Source: Anaerolinea sp. (GTDB lineage Bacteria; Chloroflexota; Anaerolineae; Anaerolineales; Anaerolineaceae). From it: a stretch of DNA of 64,000 bases. Below are positions 46,614 to 54,957 of this stretch, in pieces. The DNA is taken from NCBI GenBank assembly GCA_020725865.1, contig DYEC01000012.1, positions 248,001-312,000 of the forward strand, given 5' to 3'. Under the pieces are notes generated by a model. It did no database searches. It worked only from the letters and a program-made list of their open reading frames with translations, and was not told the DNA's origin. Numbering within the stretch: position 1 is the first letter of the stretch; the number at the start of each line of letters is the position of its first letter. Both the position numbers and the translations under genes were made by a program.

Positions 46614-48239
46614 ATGTCTCGTCTTACAAAAACGTCTTTGATGTTGGCAATATTTTTTGCGCTTGATAAAGGTCTGGGTATTTTACGCCAGGTCGTGATT
46701 GCCCGTCAATTTGGTTTATCTGCGGAGTTGGATGCTTACAATGCAGCGAACAACATCCCCGATTTGTTATTTGCGCTTATTTCGGGAGGGTCACTGGCAA
46801 TAGCTTTTATTCCCGTGCTTTCTGAAGTATTAACCCAGCACGGACGTGAGAGTGCTTGGCGGCTTTTTTCTCGAATTGCCAATCTGGCTTTTATGGTTAC
46901 CGGTGTGCTTGCACTTGCTGTAGCTCTGCTGGCAAGACCAATGGTTGGGTGGGAACTTGGTATTGCCCCAGGGTTTAATGAAAGCCAGCAAGAATTAGTT
47001 ATAACTCTGATGCGGCTTAATTTGATTGCTACATTGTTATTTTCAATTAGTGGGCTTGTGATGGCTGGACTTCAAGCCAATCAGCATTTTTTCCTGCCTG
47101 CAATGGCACCATTGCTATACAATCTAGGACAAATTTTTGGCGCTTTGATATTGGTGCCTCAAAAAAATTACGTGCTGGGAAGTGTAACTTTTCCAGCTTT
47201 GGGACTTGGAGTATATGGTCTGGTCTATGGCGTTATTCTTGGTGCCGTACTGCATTTAGTTATTCAGGTGCCCGGACTGATCATTTATCGTTTTCGGTGG
47301 ATACCGGAGATTGGTTTGCGCACACCCTCGGTCCAAAAGGTGTTGCGACTGATGGGACCCCGTCTTGTTACCATGTTGATTATTCAATTGATTTTTATTG
47401 TGCGAGATAACCTTGCTTCTCGGTTGCCGTCTGGCGCAGTTACAGCGTTAGCTTATGGCTGGATGATACAACAGGTGCCTGAAACACTTTTGGGCACAGC
47501 TCTTGGCACGGCTATTCTCCCAACCCTTTCTGAGCAAGTCGCTATTCGGGATTGGGGACGTTTTCAGGAAACCGTAGAAAATGCGGTGAAGGTCATTCTG
47601 TCATTAACTATTCCAGTCTGCTGCATTCTAGCAGTTGGACTACGCCCTCTGCTGGTTTTTGCTTTTGGTTTTGAGCCACAAGGAACTGATTTATTGCTCT
47701 GGGTAACTCGGGGTTTTCTCTTGGGACTCACCGGTCATGCTCTACTGGAAGTTGCGGCACGTTCTTTTTATGCTCAGCAAGACGCTATTACCCCTTTATT
47801 TGCTGCGCTTGTTAACATCACCATATACATTGTTGTTGGTAGCCGGTTGTTTCGCCCGGTTGGGGCTGCAGGGATAAGTTTAACAGATGCGCTTGCTTTT
47901 ACAAGTCAGGCGGCGTTTCTATTATTCCTATTGCGCTTTTTCCCAAATATCAAAACAAAAATTTGGCGAAAGCTTAAGGAGCACTTCTTGTGTATTTCCT
48001 CTGATTGTCAGCAGATGCGCTTTAAAGGGTTAAGTGAACAGGTTCCCGGGATTCAGTTAAAACTGGGGAATACGATCTATCGAGCCCTTTTAGGTGCAGG
48101 TTTAGGTGGGCTGATGACCTTTGCAGTGCTTATGGGTATCGGGGATAATCTTTGGGGATCAATCGTGGGCATGTTGCTTGGGGGATGTCTGGCATTATTG
48201 TTTATTTTGCCAGAATTGCGTATCATGCTGAAGCTGTAA
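46614..48239 (+). CDS. murJ: Lipid II flippase MurJ (MviN family)
   Basis: Moves lipid II across the membrane for peptidoglycan synthesis. The 541-aa protein has about fourteen hydrophobic segments. Family motifs are ARQFGLSAELDAYNAANNIPD, ISGGSLAIAFIPVLSE, GTALGTAILPTLSE and ARSFYAQQDAITPLFAALVN. A roughly 40-residue charged insert near residues 440-480 (LKEHFLCISSDCQQMRFKG) interrupts the last helices and is unusual. It is 24 bases upstream of the gene at 48264. Confidence 0.94.
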   Translation: MSRLTKTSLMLAIFFALDKGLGILRQVVIARQFGLSAELDAYNAANNIPDLLFALISGGSLAIAFIPVLSEVLTQHGRESAWRLFSRIANLAFMVTGVLALAVALLARPMVGWELGIAPGFNESQQELVITLMRLNLIATLLFSISGLVMAGLQANQHFFLPAMAPLLYNLGQIFGALILVPQKNYVLGSVTFPALGLGVYGLVYGVILGAVLHLVIQVPGLIIYRFRWIPEIGLRTPSVQKVLRLMGPRLVTMLIIQLIFIVRDNLASRLPSGAVTALAYGWMIQQVPETLLGTALGTAILPTLSEQVAIRDWGRFQETVENAVKVILSLTIPVCCILAVGLRPLLVFAFGFEPQGTDLLLWVTRGFLLGLTGHALLEVAARSFYAQQDAITPLFAALVNITIYIVVGSRLFRPVGAAGISLTDALAFTSQAAFLLFLLRFFPNIKTKIWRKLKEHFLCISSDCQQMRFKGLSEQVPGIQLKLGNTIYRALLGAGLGGLMTFAVLMGIGDNLWGSIVGMLLGGCLALLFILPELRIMLKL

Positions 48240-48250
48240 AGATGATGGAG

Positions 48251-48263
48251 TATAATTGGGTGC
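48251..48263 (+). promoter_or_regulatory. -10 box placed for a leaderless transcript
   Basis: TATAAT (48251-48256) followed by exactly seven bases and the ATG at 48264. The weak -35 is CTGAAG at 17 bases. No Shine-Dalgarno sequence. Confidence 0.5.
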
Positions 48264-49343
48264 ATGGCTACTCAAGACGTTGAAAATACGACACCAACTA
48301 GGACACAAATCACAGAAAACAACGAAAAACCGCATCGTAAGGTAAGGCGCTGGTTATGGGTTTTGTTGGGGGTATTTGCGATAATTGTTTTTGGCTTAAT
48401 TGGAGCTTTTGCGGGGTATCGTTATGCAGTAAACCTGCGACTGCAAAAGCTGAATAACCAGATTGCTCTTGTTGCTACCACACAATACCAGCTTGGTTTG
48501 CAGGATATGGAAGCACAGCGGTATGATACTGCTCGCAAGAGATTTGAATATGTGGTGCAATTGGATCCAAATTTTCCAGGCGCGACTGAAAAATTAACAG
48601 AAGTGATGATGCTCATGGCATTGCAGTCTACACCTACGCAGGCGCCTACGCCTACGATTGAGTTGACCGCGACCCCAGACCTTCGTAGCGTGGAAGAGAT
48701 GTTTGCTTACGCGCAAGAATTGATGCGTGCAAAGCAATGGAAAGCTGTTATTGACGTTTTAGACATGATACGCTCAGAGAACTTAAACTACCGTACTTTG
48801 GATGTAGACGGGATGTACTACATTGCCCTTCGCAATCGTGGTATTGACAAGATTGTGTTGGAGGGGAATCTTGAAGGTGGTGTGTATGATTTAGCATTAG
48901 CTGAGCGCTTTGGACCGTTAGACCACGAGGCAGATGGGTATCGAAATTGGGTACGGCTATATCTAACAGGTGCTAGTTTTTGGGGTCTAAACTGGCAAAA
49001 AGTTGTAGAGATCTTTTCTCAAATCTACCCATCTCTGCCAAATCTACGGGACGGCTCAGGAATGACGGCTGCTGAACGTTACCGTATTGCTTCCATTCGC
49101 TACGGGGATCAACTTGCAGCATCCCAAGATTACTGTGGAGCACGCGATCAGTATCGAAATGCACTTTCTATGGCTCCTGACAGCAAATTGGCGCCGACTG
49201 CAACTGCTGTTCAACTGATATGCCAACCACCTACGCCAACACCTGCGCCGACTTTTACACCTTCACCCACTTCGGAAGTTGTTGCAACCCAGGAACCTAC
49301 TGTTGAGTCACCAACCCCAGAACCGACAACTGCGACCCCATAA
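48264..49343 (+). CDS. Single-pass membrane protein with TPR-like exterior and Thr/Pro tail
   Basis: A 359-aa protein. A basic N-terminus is followed by one membrane helix (about 32-52). A TPR-like segment comes next (LGLQDMEAQRYDTARKRFEYVVQLDPNFPGA, cited in part), then a Thr/Pro linker (about 118-132), a second helical region with tetratrico-like pairs (about 140-315), and a C-terminal Thr/Pro/Glu-rich tail. Most of the protein should be outside the cytoplasm. It is likely a protein-interaction scaffold on the cell surface, possibly linked to the murJ product by position. No enzymatic motif is visible. Confidence 0.8.
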   Translation: MATQDVENTTPTRTQITENNEKPHRKVRRWLWVLLGVFAIIVFGLIGAFAGYRYAVNLRLQKLNNQIALVATTQYQLGLQDMEAQRYDTARKRFEYVVQLDPNFPGATEKLTEVMMLMALQSTPTQAPTPTIELTATPDLRSVEEMFAYAQELMRAKQWKAVIDVLDMIRSENLNYRTLDVDGMYYIALRNRGIDKIVLEGNLEGGVYDLALAERFGPLDHEADGYRNWVRLYLTGASFWGLNWQKVVEIFSQIYPSLPNLRDGSGMTAAERYRIASIRYGDQLAASQDYCGARDQYRNALSMAPDSKLAPTATAVQLICQPPTPTPAPTFTPSPTSEVVATQEPTVESPTPEPTTATP

Positions 49344-49355
49344 AATATATGTTTG

Positions 49356-49381
49356 GTTTTCGAAGTTCATTCTTCGAAAAC
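49356..49381 (+). terminator. Hairpin after the 48264 gene, possible terminator
   Basis: GTTTTCGAAG (49356-49365) and CTTCGAAAAC (49372-49381) form a perfect 10-bp stem with a 6-base loop, 13 bases after the stop. There is no T run after it, so it may be rho-independent only weakly or serve as a 3' stabiliser. Confidence 0.45.
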
Positions 49382-49486
49382 TCTAGAGTGGATAGTTTAA
49401 ATCGTCTTAGACAACTTAAAAACGCCAGCAGCATCTTCTGGACTGGTGTTGATTCTAACTTGGTAATATCTTATAACTAGTCTGGG

Positions 49487-49963
49487 GTGGGTGCTTTGAG
49501 CTTGCTTGGGCACACTTATTGCACGCCTTTTTCCAAAGATGAGGCGTATTTCTATATGGAAGAGCTACTTTGGCTAACTTTATTTTGGGGGTATTCAGCA
49601 GCATTTAGTGTGCTTATAAGGTGGTGGAAACAGCAGCGTTTGTTTTGGGCTCAGGGGGTAGTGGCATTATTTTTATTCCTTATAGCATGGGGACTGCCAT
49701 ATCGGGAGAGTATTCGAGTTGTTATTTGGTGTATTGGCTGTGTTCTATTAAGAGTGCTGATCCACTCCTCTATTAGTTCTTCACGTTTACTTCAATATTC
49801 ACTGATTTATTTTAATTGTTTGATGCTTCTGGTCATGTTTTGGGTGGTTTTGAATGGTGATTTACGTGTCATGATTGGCATTGGAATCCCGGCTGTATGG
49901 GTTGCTTGTCTAGGATGGCGCCGATTGATTCAAGGATCGGCTTGGGGGCGCGGCGCGGTATAA
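49487..49963 (+). CDS. Small membrane protein, hypothetical
   Basis: An open frame of 158 codons with four to five hydrophobic segments (WLTLFWGYSAAFSVLIRWW, VVALFLFLIAWGLPY and others) separated by basic loops, a plausible membrane-protein pattern. The start is uncertain: GTG 49487, or ATG 49556 with GAGG upstream. The 3' end overlaps the convergent GT-C gene by 34 bases. I know no family. The hydrophobicity and length argue for a real gene, but it has weaker support than its neighbours. Confidence 0.5.
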   Translation: MGALSLLGHTYCTPFSKDEAYFYMEELLWLTLFWGYSAAFSVLIRWWKQQRLFWAQGVVALFLFLIAWGLPYRESIRVVIWCIGCVLLRVLIHSSISSSRLLQYSLIYFNCLMLLVMFWVVLNGDLRVMIGIGIPAVWVACLGWRRLIQGSAWGRGAV

Positions 49964-51453
49964 AAGCGGTAGGGCTCATCAGGATAATAATGAAAAACAG
50001 AGCGCTCAGGAAATTTTCGAATAACTTGTTGATTGTTTTCTTCCCCTCGATTGTAGATGAATACAAACGGTGTATTGTGATAAGGGTTGCTGAGTTCAAG
50101 TAGTGTGCCGTATTCTATCCAATCCTCTTGTGGGTGAACAATAATTAATGCTGGGGTCAGGTCCTTTGCTTCTGGTGTGAGAAATGGTTCAAGTTGTGCT
50201 CGGCGTGCTCCGTACAGTCCATATAAACTGCCAAGCCGTATAGGTGTATAAATAAAAATATTTGTTGCTACCAACAGGCTGACTAGTACGGTTGTAGCTG
50301 CCCACCGTAATGCTGGTAGAAATGACTTGGAAAACTTGCCGGCAAGCCAATGAATTCCTGCTGCGGTAAGGAGTGTCAGACAGTAAATGCTTTCATAGTA
50401 ATATCTTGGACCCAATAACCAAGCCCCAATCCAGTAAAATAAATAAGCGAATATCAGACTTGGGAAAATCGAACTAATTAACCAAGCACGGCGATTGTGT
50501 CGGATTGCTAATAGACCAAAAGGTAGAAAAAGCCACGAAATGAACGGCCAACCCAGAAAGTCATGCCATCCTACCCAGAGGTTAAAGCGTGTATTTACCC
50601 AACCAGCATAAAGGCTAAAGCCATTTTCTTGTAAGCCAACACCTGGGCCGAACCCAATTCTGTCATAAGGCCACCAGAGTGTATAAGGATTAGTAAAAGG
50701 GTTGCCGGTTACTGCAAACTGCCATACAAAAAATAGCATGGAGATTAGACCGGCAATTGTGCCTATCAACAAAACTCTAATTTTTTCCTGTTTTTTATGC
50801 TTGAATAACAGGATAATGCCGTGAATGAAGAAGGGAAATGTAACCCCCAAGGCAGTCAGGGGGCGTGTTAGCGACATTAAGCCTATCGAAAGAGCGGCAA
50901 CAGACATGGGTATCCAGCGAGGGATAGAGCTTTTTTCATCGAATGAATCAAGCCAACTTAGCGCTAGAAATAGACTGAGTAACAAGCACCAGCTATGAGA
51001 AAGCAATGAAGATGCATTCATTAGGAAGAATGGCGAAGTAATTGTGAGAAATGTTCCCGTCAGAGCAGTTGGCCCATTCAGTATCTTTTTCCCAAGACGA
51101 TAGATAAACCAAGTAGTTAGACTGGCCAAAAAGGGGGGCAATAATGAACGCTTACCAATTAAGATACCGAAAGATAATACAACTGGCCAGGCGGGTGGAT
51201 ATTTACTGCTGCGCCATCCATTGGCGTCCACAACAAAGGGTACCAGAAAGCATTTTGGACATTCTGGTGTGGGTAGTAAGAGGTTCCCTCCAGCAATTGC
51301 CTCGGCTTGCCATACATATGCAATCTCATCTTCAATATGCGGAATGCCCTCAAAAATTCTTTCCCCAATAAAAGCTGTAGCCACAAAGGCAACCACGACT
51401 AGGACCAGGGCTAGGCAATCTGTAATGCTTGGATGCTCTGAGAACAATTTCAT
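49930..51453 (-). CDS. GT-C fold membrane glycosyltransferase (GT39/ArnT-like)
   Basis: A product of about 507 aa with roughly eleven hydrophobic segments. The first extracytoplasmic loop has HIEDEIAYVWQA, with the paired acidic residues typical of polyprenyl-phosphate-sugar-dependent GT-C transferases. Later comes SSKYPPAWPVVLS. It should transfer a sugar from a polyprenyl phosphate donor to a lipid or protein outside the membrane. ATG 51453 is preferred, with AAGG upstream; a TTG at 51471 sits directly after the rimO stop. It is last in a minus-strand run with rplI, rodZ and rimO, where an unrelated cell-wall role is plausible. Confidence 0.85.
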   Translation of the reverse strand: MKLFSEHPSITDCLALVLVVVAFVATAFIGERIFEGIPHIEDEIAYVWQAEAIAGGNLLLPTPECPKCFLVPFVVDANGWRSSKYPPAWPVVLSFGILIGKRSLLPPFLASLTTWFIYRLGKKILNGPTALTGTFLTITSPFFLMNASSLLSHSWCLLLSLFLALSWLDSFDEKSSIPRWIPMSVAALSIGLMSLTRPLTALGVTFPFFIHGIILLFKHKKQEKIRVLLIGTIAGLISMLFFVWQFAVTGNPFTNPYTLWWPYDRIGFGPGVGLQENGFSLYAGWVNTRFNLWVGWHDFLGWPFISWLFLPFGLLAIRHNRRAWLISSIFPSLIFAYLFYWIGAWLLGPRYYYESIYCLTLLTAAGIHWLAGKFSKSFLPALRWAATTVLVSLLVATNIFIYTPIRLGSLYGLYGARRAQLEPFLTPEAKDLTPALIIVHPQEDWIEYGTLLELSNPYHNTPFVFIYNRGEENNQQVIRKFPERSVFHYYPDEPYRFYTAPRPQADP

Positions 51454-51471
51454 GAAGCCTTGAGAATACAA

Positions 51472-52800
51472 TCAAATTGGATTGCCGATTAAATCATAAG
51501 TCAAAGCGCCGGTTACCCGAATATTAACAATTTCGCCAACAGGTAATTTTCCTTCAATAAAAACGAGCCCATCGATTTCTGGCGCGTCACGATACGAGCG
51601 CCCAGCAGAGATACCATTATCGTAGCCTTCTATTAGGACCGGAAGAGCTTTTCCAATAAAGCTTCTATTTTTCGACAGAGAGATTTCCTGCTGTTGCAGC
51701 ATCAAACGCTCAAGTCTTTTTTGCTTTGTTTCTGACAGCACCGGGTCGCCGAGCTCTTCGCTGGCTGTGCCTGGTTCGAAAGAAAACGGAAAAACGCCAA
51801 TACGGTCAAATTGAATTTCGCGCACAAAATTGAGCAACACTTGAAACTCTTTCTCGGTTTCGCCAGGATAGCCGACAATAAACGTGGTGCGGATAGCCAA
51901 TTGTGGCATTTTCTTTCGCATTTTATCCAAAGTTCGATAAACCCATTTCATATCTGCTGGTCGTTTCATACGACGGAGGATATCCGGATGAGCGTGTTGA
52001 AGCGGTATGTCGAGGTAAGGTAAAATTTGAGGGTTTTCTGCCATTACTGATATTAGCCTGTCAGTAATGCATCCTGGATAAGCATATAAAATGCGCACCC
52101 AAGGAATACGTGGAACGGTCTTAACTAATGCTTCCAATAACGAAGACAGGCCTTCTTTTTCTCCTCTATCATGTCCATATGCAGTGGTATCTTGTGCAAT
52201 GAGAATAATTTCCTTAGCTCCGCTCTCTTGAAGCATGATAGCTTCTTCGAGAATAGCAGTTTGTGGACGGCTGACAGTGGGGCCCTTTATAAGCGGGATT
52301 GTGCAAAAGGCACAGGGGCGATGACAACCATCAGCAATCTTTAGATAGGCACTTCCACCCTGTTGGGCGATTCGCGGTATGCCACGTTCATCATAACTTA
52401 CTGCACAGTTGCCTGGCAAGTGATATAAAGGGGTAGGAAGGTTGTTTGATCTTAACCCTTCAACAACATTGACAATATCCATCCAACGCCGAGTTCCTAG
52501 AAGACCATCTAATTCAGGTACTTGCTCGACTACCATTTGATGATAAAGTTCGGTCATGCAACCTGTGGCAACAAGCTTTTGTCCTGGTCGTTTTTTGCGG
52601 GCTAGCTCTTTGAGCATTTGAATTGATTCCTGGCGAGCAGATTGAATAAACCCGCATGTGTTTACAATAATGAATCGGGCTTGATTTAGTTTTGCAACTT
52701 GCGTATAGCCATTTCTATTTAATAACTCAGCCATCGAACTAGAATCAACAGTATTCTTTGCACAACCAAGCGAGACTAGAAAATAGGTGTTGAAACGCAT
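51472..52800 (-). CDS. rimO: Ribosomal protein S12 methylthiotransferase
   Basis: A radical-SAM enzyme that methylthiolates an Asp of ribosomal protein S12. The 442-aa protein begins with the methylthiotransferase domain (SLGCAKNTVDSSSM, IVNTCGFIQSA, VATGCMTE, binding the auxiliary cluster). The radical SAM core is GCHRPCAFCTIPLIKG (CxxxCxxC), and a C-terminal TRAM domain follows. It lies ten bases downstream of rodZ on the same strand; linkage of RodZ-like and RimO genes is common in several phyla. Confidence 0.96.
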   Translation of the reverse strand: MRFNTYFLVSLGCAKNTVDSSSMAELLNRNGYTQVAKLNQARFIIVNTCGFIQSARQESIQMLKELARKKRPGQKLVATGCMTELYHQMVVEQVPELDGLLGTRRWMDIVNVVEGLRSNNLPTPLYHLPGNCAVSYDERGIPRIAQQGGSAYLKIADGCHRPCAFCTIPLIKGPTVSRPQTAILEEAIMLQESGAKEIILIAQDTTAYGHDRGEKEGLSSLLEALVKTVPRIPWVRILYAYPGCITDRLISVMAENPQILPYLDIPLQHAHPDILRRMKRPADMKWVYRTLDKMRKKMPQLAIRTTFIVGYPGETEKEFQVLLNFVREIQFDRIGVFPFSFEPGTASEELGDPVLSETKQKRLERLMLQQQEISLSKNRSFIGKALPVLIEGYDNGISAGRSYRDAPEIDGLVFIEGKLPVGEIVNIRVTGALTYDLIGNPI

Positions 52801-52810
52801 ATGAGTTTAT

Positions 52811-54151
52811 TTAAGGAATAAAAGGTGTTACGGTTGGTGTTTGGATGGTGGGCGTTGGCTGCGGTGTTAAAGTTGCGGGCTGTGTTGTAGTAGGGGTAAC
52901 GGTAAAACGGGCTGTGGGGGTAATGATTCCGCCGATCGTAAAAATTAAATTAACTGGCTGACCAGTAATTCCCAAGCTCCCCAAATCCTGTTGGTTAAAG
53001 ACAATTTGAAGTGCAGCGGCATTTCCACCTTGGATTTCAATTTGTTGCTTTCCCGAAAATGGGTAGGCATTACCGGGTTTCACTCGCCCAAGAAATGCCT
53101 CTTTACCGTCCGCGATGACTCTCATCCATGCTCGTTGTCGGGCAATAATATACACCTGAAGCGGGTCGGTACCAGAGAAGGCCTGGGTTGACTCGAGTTG
53201 CGTTGTTTCATTAGCCCCTTGCAGCAATTCTTGGTTTTGATTCGTGTCGGTTGCAACTAACTTAGGTGTAATTAGGAAAGTTGGGGTATTAGTAGGCAAT
53301 ACGGATGTCTCTTTAGTTGGGATATCCCTTAGGGCAGCAAAAGCAGGTTGTTCAGTTTGCCCACGAAGCGCAGAGACTTGAGAAATGCTCCAAAACACAA
53401 ATAATAAAAGCACAATAATCATGCCTCCACCGATCAACAAGTCAGGGGTGACAAATCGTTTCCAGATAGTCGCTGGTCTAGATAAAACTGATCGGGATGA
53501 CGATTTCTGCCGATTCGGGGTATTTGTTGCAAGTTCTATTCGGCGAGACTGTAACACCTCGCCAAATTGCAGCATGATTTCCTCTGCGTCCAGATCCAGA
53601 AATCGGGCATAATTGTGCAACATTCCACGTCCCTGAACTAGGGAAGGCAATTCTTCCATGCGAGCTTCTTCTAATGCTTGTAAGTGATGAACTCGTACGT
53701 GTATGTGATCTTCGACATCAGATAACTCAAGCCCCAACGCTTTTCGACGTTCTTGGAGCTTGTGTCCAATATCTTGGAGGATTTGCTTTGATGCAGGTAT
53801 TTGCGTGGCGTTAGGATTGTTCGCTAAGGGAGCTTCTTCCTGCTTTGTCGAAATGATCCTCAAAGGGGTTTCTTTTTGGGGAGATTCGGTTGCAGTGGGC
53901 AATTCATTAGATTCAACGAGAGCTGTACCTGACCACGCGTCTAGAAGGGGTTGCGATGGAATTCCCAAATAATCGGCATACAAACGCAAAAAACCGCGTC
54001 CTTGAGTTTCAGAGGGCAACAAATCAAACTGATCATTTTCTAGTGCTTGCAGATAATGCAGCCGAATACGCGTGGCTTGGGCTGCCTGCTCAAGGGTTAG
54101 CTGGCGCTCAAGGCGAGTTTTTTTAAGATGCGAACCGATACTTTCTGTCAT
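52811..54151 (-). CDS. rodZ: RodZ-like protein with two cytoplasmic HTH domains
   Basis: A 446-aa cytoskeletal-anchor-like protein. Residues about 4-72 and 127-200 are two similar HTH_25 domains (LHYLQALENDQFDLLP with GRGFLRLYADYLGI, and VHHLQALEEARMEELP with GRGMLHNYARFLDL). One membrane helix follows at about 235-258 (LLIGGGMIIVLLLFVFWS). Outside are a Thr-rich linker, a DUF4115-like beta domain (about 320-405) and a Thr/Pro tail. RodZ normally has a single HTH that binds MreB. The ATG follows a TGTTAAAAT at nine bases with no Shine-Dalgarno sequence. Confidence 0.9.
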   Translation of the reverse strand: MTESIGSHLKKTRLERQLTLEQAAQATRIRLHYLQALENDQFDLLPSETQGRGFLRLYADYLGIPSQPLLDAWSGTALVESNELPTATESPQKETPLRIISTKQEEAPLANNPNATQIPASKQILQDIGHKLQERRKALGLELSDVEDHIHVRVHHLQALEEARMEELPSLVQGRGMLHNYARFLDLDAEEIMLQFGEVLQSRRIELATNTPNRQKSSSRSVLSRPATIWKRFVTPDLLIGGGMIIVLLLFVFWSISQVSALRGQTEQPAFAALRDIPTKETSVLPTNTPTFLITPKLVATDTNQNQELLQGANETTQLESTQAFSGTDPLQVYIIARQRAWMRVIADGKEAFLGRVKPGNAYPFSGKQQIEIQGGNAAALQIVFNQQDLGSLGITGQPVNLIFTIGGIITPTARFTVTPTTTQPATLTPQPTPTIQTPTVTPFIP

Positions 54152-54160
54152 CAGGAGATT

Positions 54161-54169
54161 ATTTTAACA
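54161..54169 (-). promoter_or_regulatory. Extended -10 box very close to the rodZ start
   Basis: TGTTAAAAT on the minus strand, nine bases before the rodZ ATG and beside the rplI terminator. It may give a nearly leaderless rodZ transcript. Confidence 0.35.
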
Positions 54170-54212
54170 AAAAACTGGCCCGCCAGCATGTGCCAAGTCC
54201 GGCCAGTTTTTT
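54169..54212 (-). terminator. Bidirectional terminator after rplI
   Basis: AAAACTGGCC (54171-54180) pairs perfectly with GGCCAGTTTT (54201-54210), extended by flanking A/T pairs, with a 20-base loop. T runs occur on both strands, so it can end rplI on the minus strand. Confidence 0.75.
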
Positions 54213-54240
54213 ATTGGTGTTCAGGATAGAGCGAGCTGGT

Positions 54241-54768
54241 TTATTGATTAGTTTCTTCAGTGTCTATACCTGCGCTGGCAACTGCTGTCTCGGCTTCTGT
54301 TTGTGGCTCAATTTCGATCTTTTCGCCTTCTCTATGGACAATTATTCTTACTTCAGGCACTAGATCAACCGTCAGGTGAATACGCGCCTTATGCTCGCCC
54401 AGCAAGCGTATTGGCTGGCATTCAATCTGTCGTCGTTCGATTGTAACACCATATTTATGTGATATTGCTTCAGCAATCATTTGTGTTGTAATTGAGCCGT
54501 ATAACTTACCCATTTCACCAGCTTTACTGGAGAAAGTCAGTACTGCGCCATTAATTTTTTGAGCTATGATGCTCATTTGTTCGTTTAGAGTGGAGCGGGT
54601 AGCGGCTGCCTTAGCGCGAATGTACTCTGCCTGTTTGATTGCTCCCGGTGTTGCCGGAACAGCTAACCCTTGAGGTATCAAATAGTTGCGTCCATATCCA
54701 TCCGCCACTTTTTTAATATCGCCCGCGTGACCTAATTTATATACGTCCTTTAACAGTAATACTTTCAT
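54241..54768 (-). CDS. rplI: Large-subunit ribosomal protein bL9
   Basis: A product of about 175 aa. The N-terminal L9 signature is MKVLLLKDVYKLGHAGDIKK with VADGYGRNYLIPQGLA. A long connecting helix leads to the C-terminal domain (KLYGSITTQMIAEAI). An acidic C-terminal tail of about 25 residues goes beyond the usual end. The ATG at 54768 is preferred over the TTG two codons upstream because AAAGGG is well spaced. The usual partners rpsF, ssb and rpsR are not adjacent. A terminator follows. Confidence 0.95.
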   Translation of the reverse strand: MKVLLLKDVYKLGHAGDIKKVADGYGRNYLIPQGLAVPATPGAIKQAEYIRAKAAATRSTLNEQMSIIAQKINGAVLTFSSKAGEMGKLYGSITTQMIAEAISHKYGVTIERRQIECQPIRLLGEHKARIHLTVDLVPEVRIIVHREGEKIEIEPQTEAETAVASAGIDTEETNQ

Positions 54769-54912
54769 TTTCAAGCCCTTTCATTCTGTTAGTTTATTTT
54801 ATAGCGAAGGGTACAACGCTATAAGCTGCTGGATTTTACCAGAGGTATGATCTTGCGTCAACCGACTCGCTGATTGTGATTGATGGTATAGGTAACTGCA
54901 AGGCAAGATTTA

Positions 54913-54941
54913 TTGCTTGCCTCGTTGTTCTAACGTATACT
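54913..54941 (+). promoter_or_regulatory. Promoter of the GT-C/YfhO tandem
   Basis: TTGCTT (54913-54918), a 17-base spacer, then TATACT (54936-54941), with transcript start near 54948. GAGAGG lies before the ATG at 54958. Confidence 0.55.
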
Positions 54942-54957
54942 TTTTGAGAGGTTTGCG

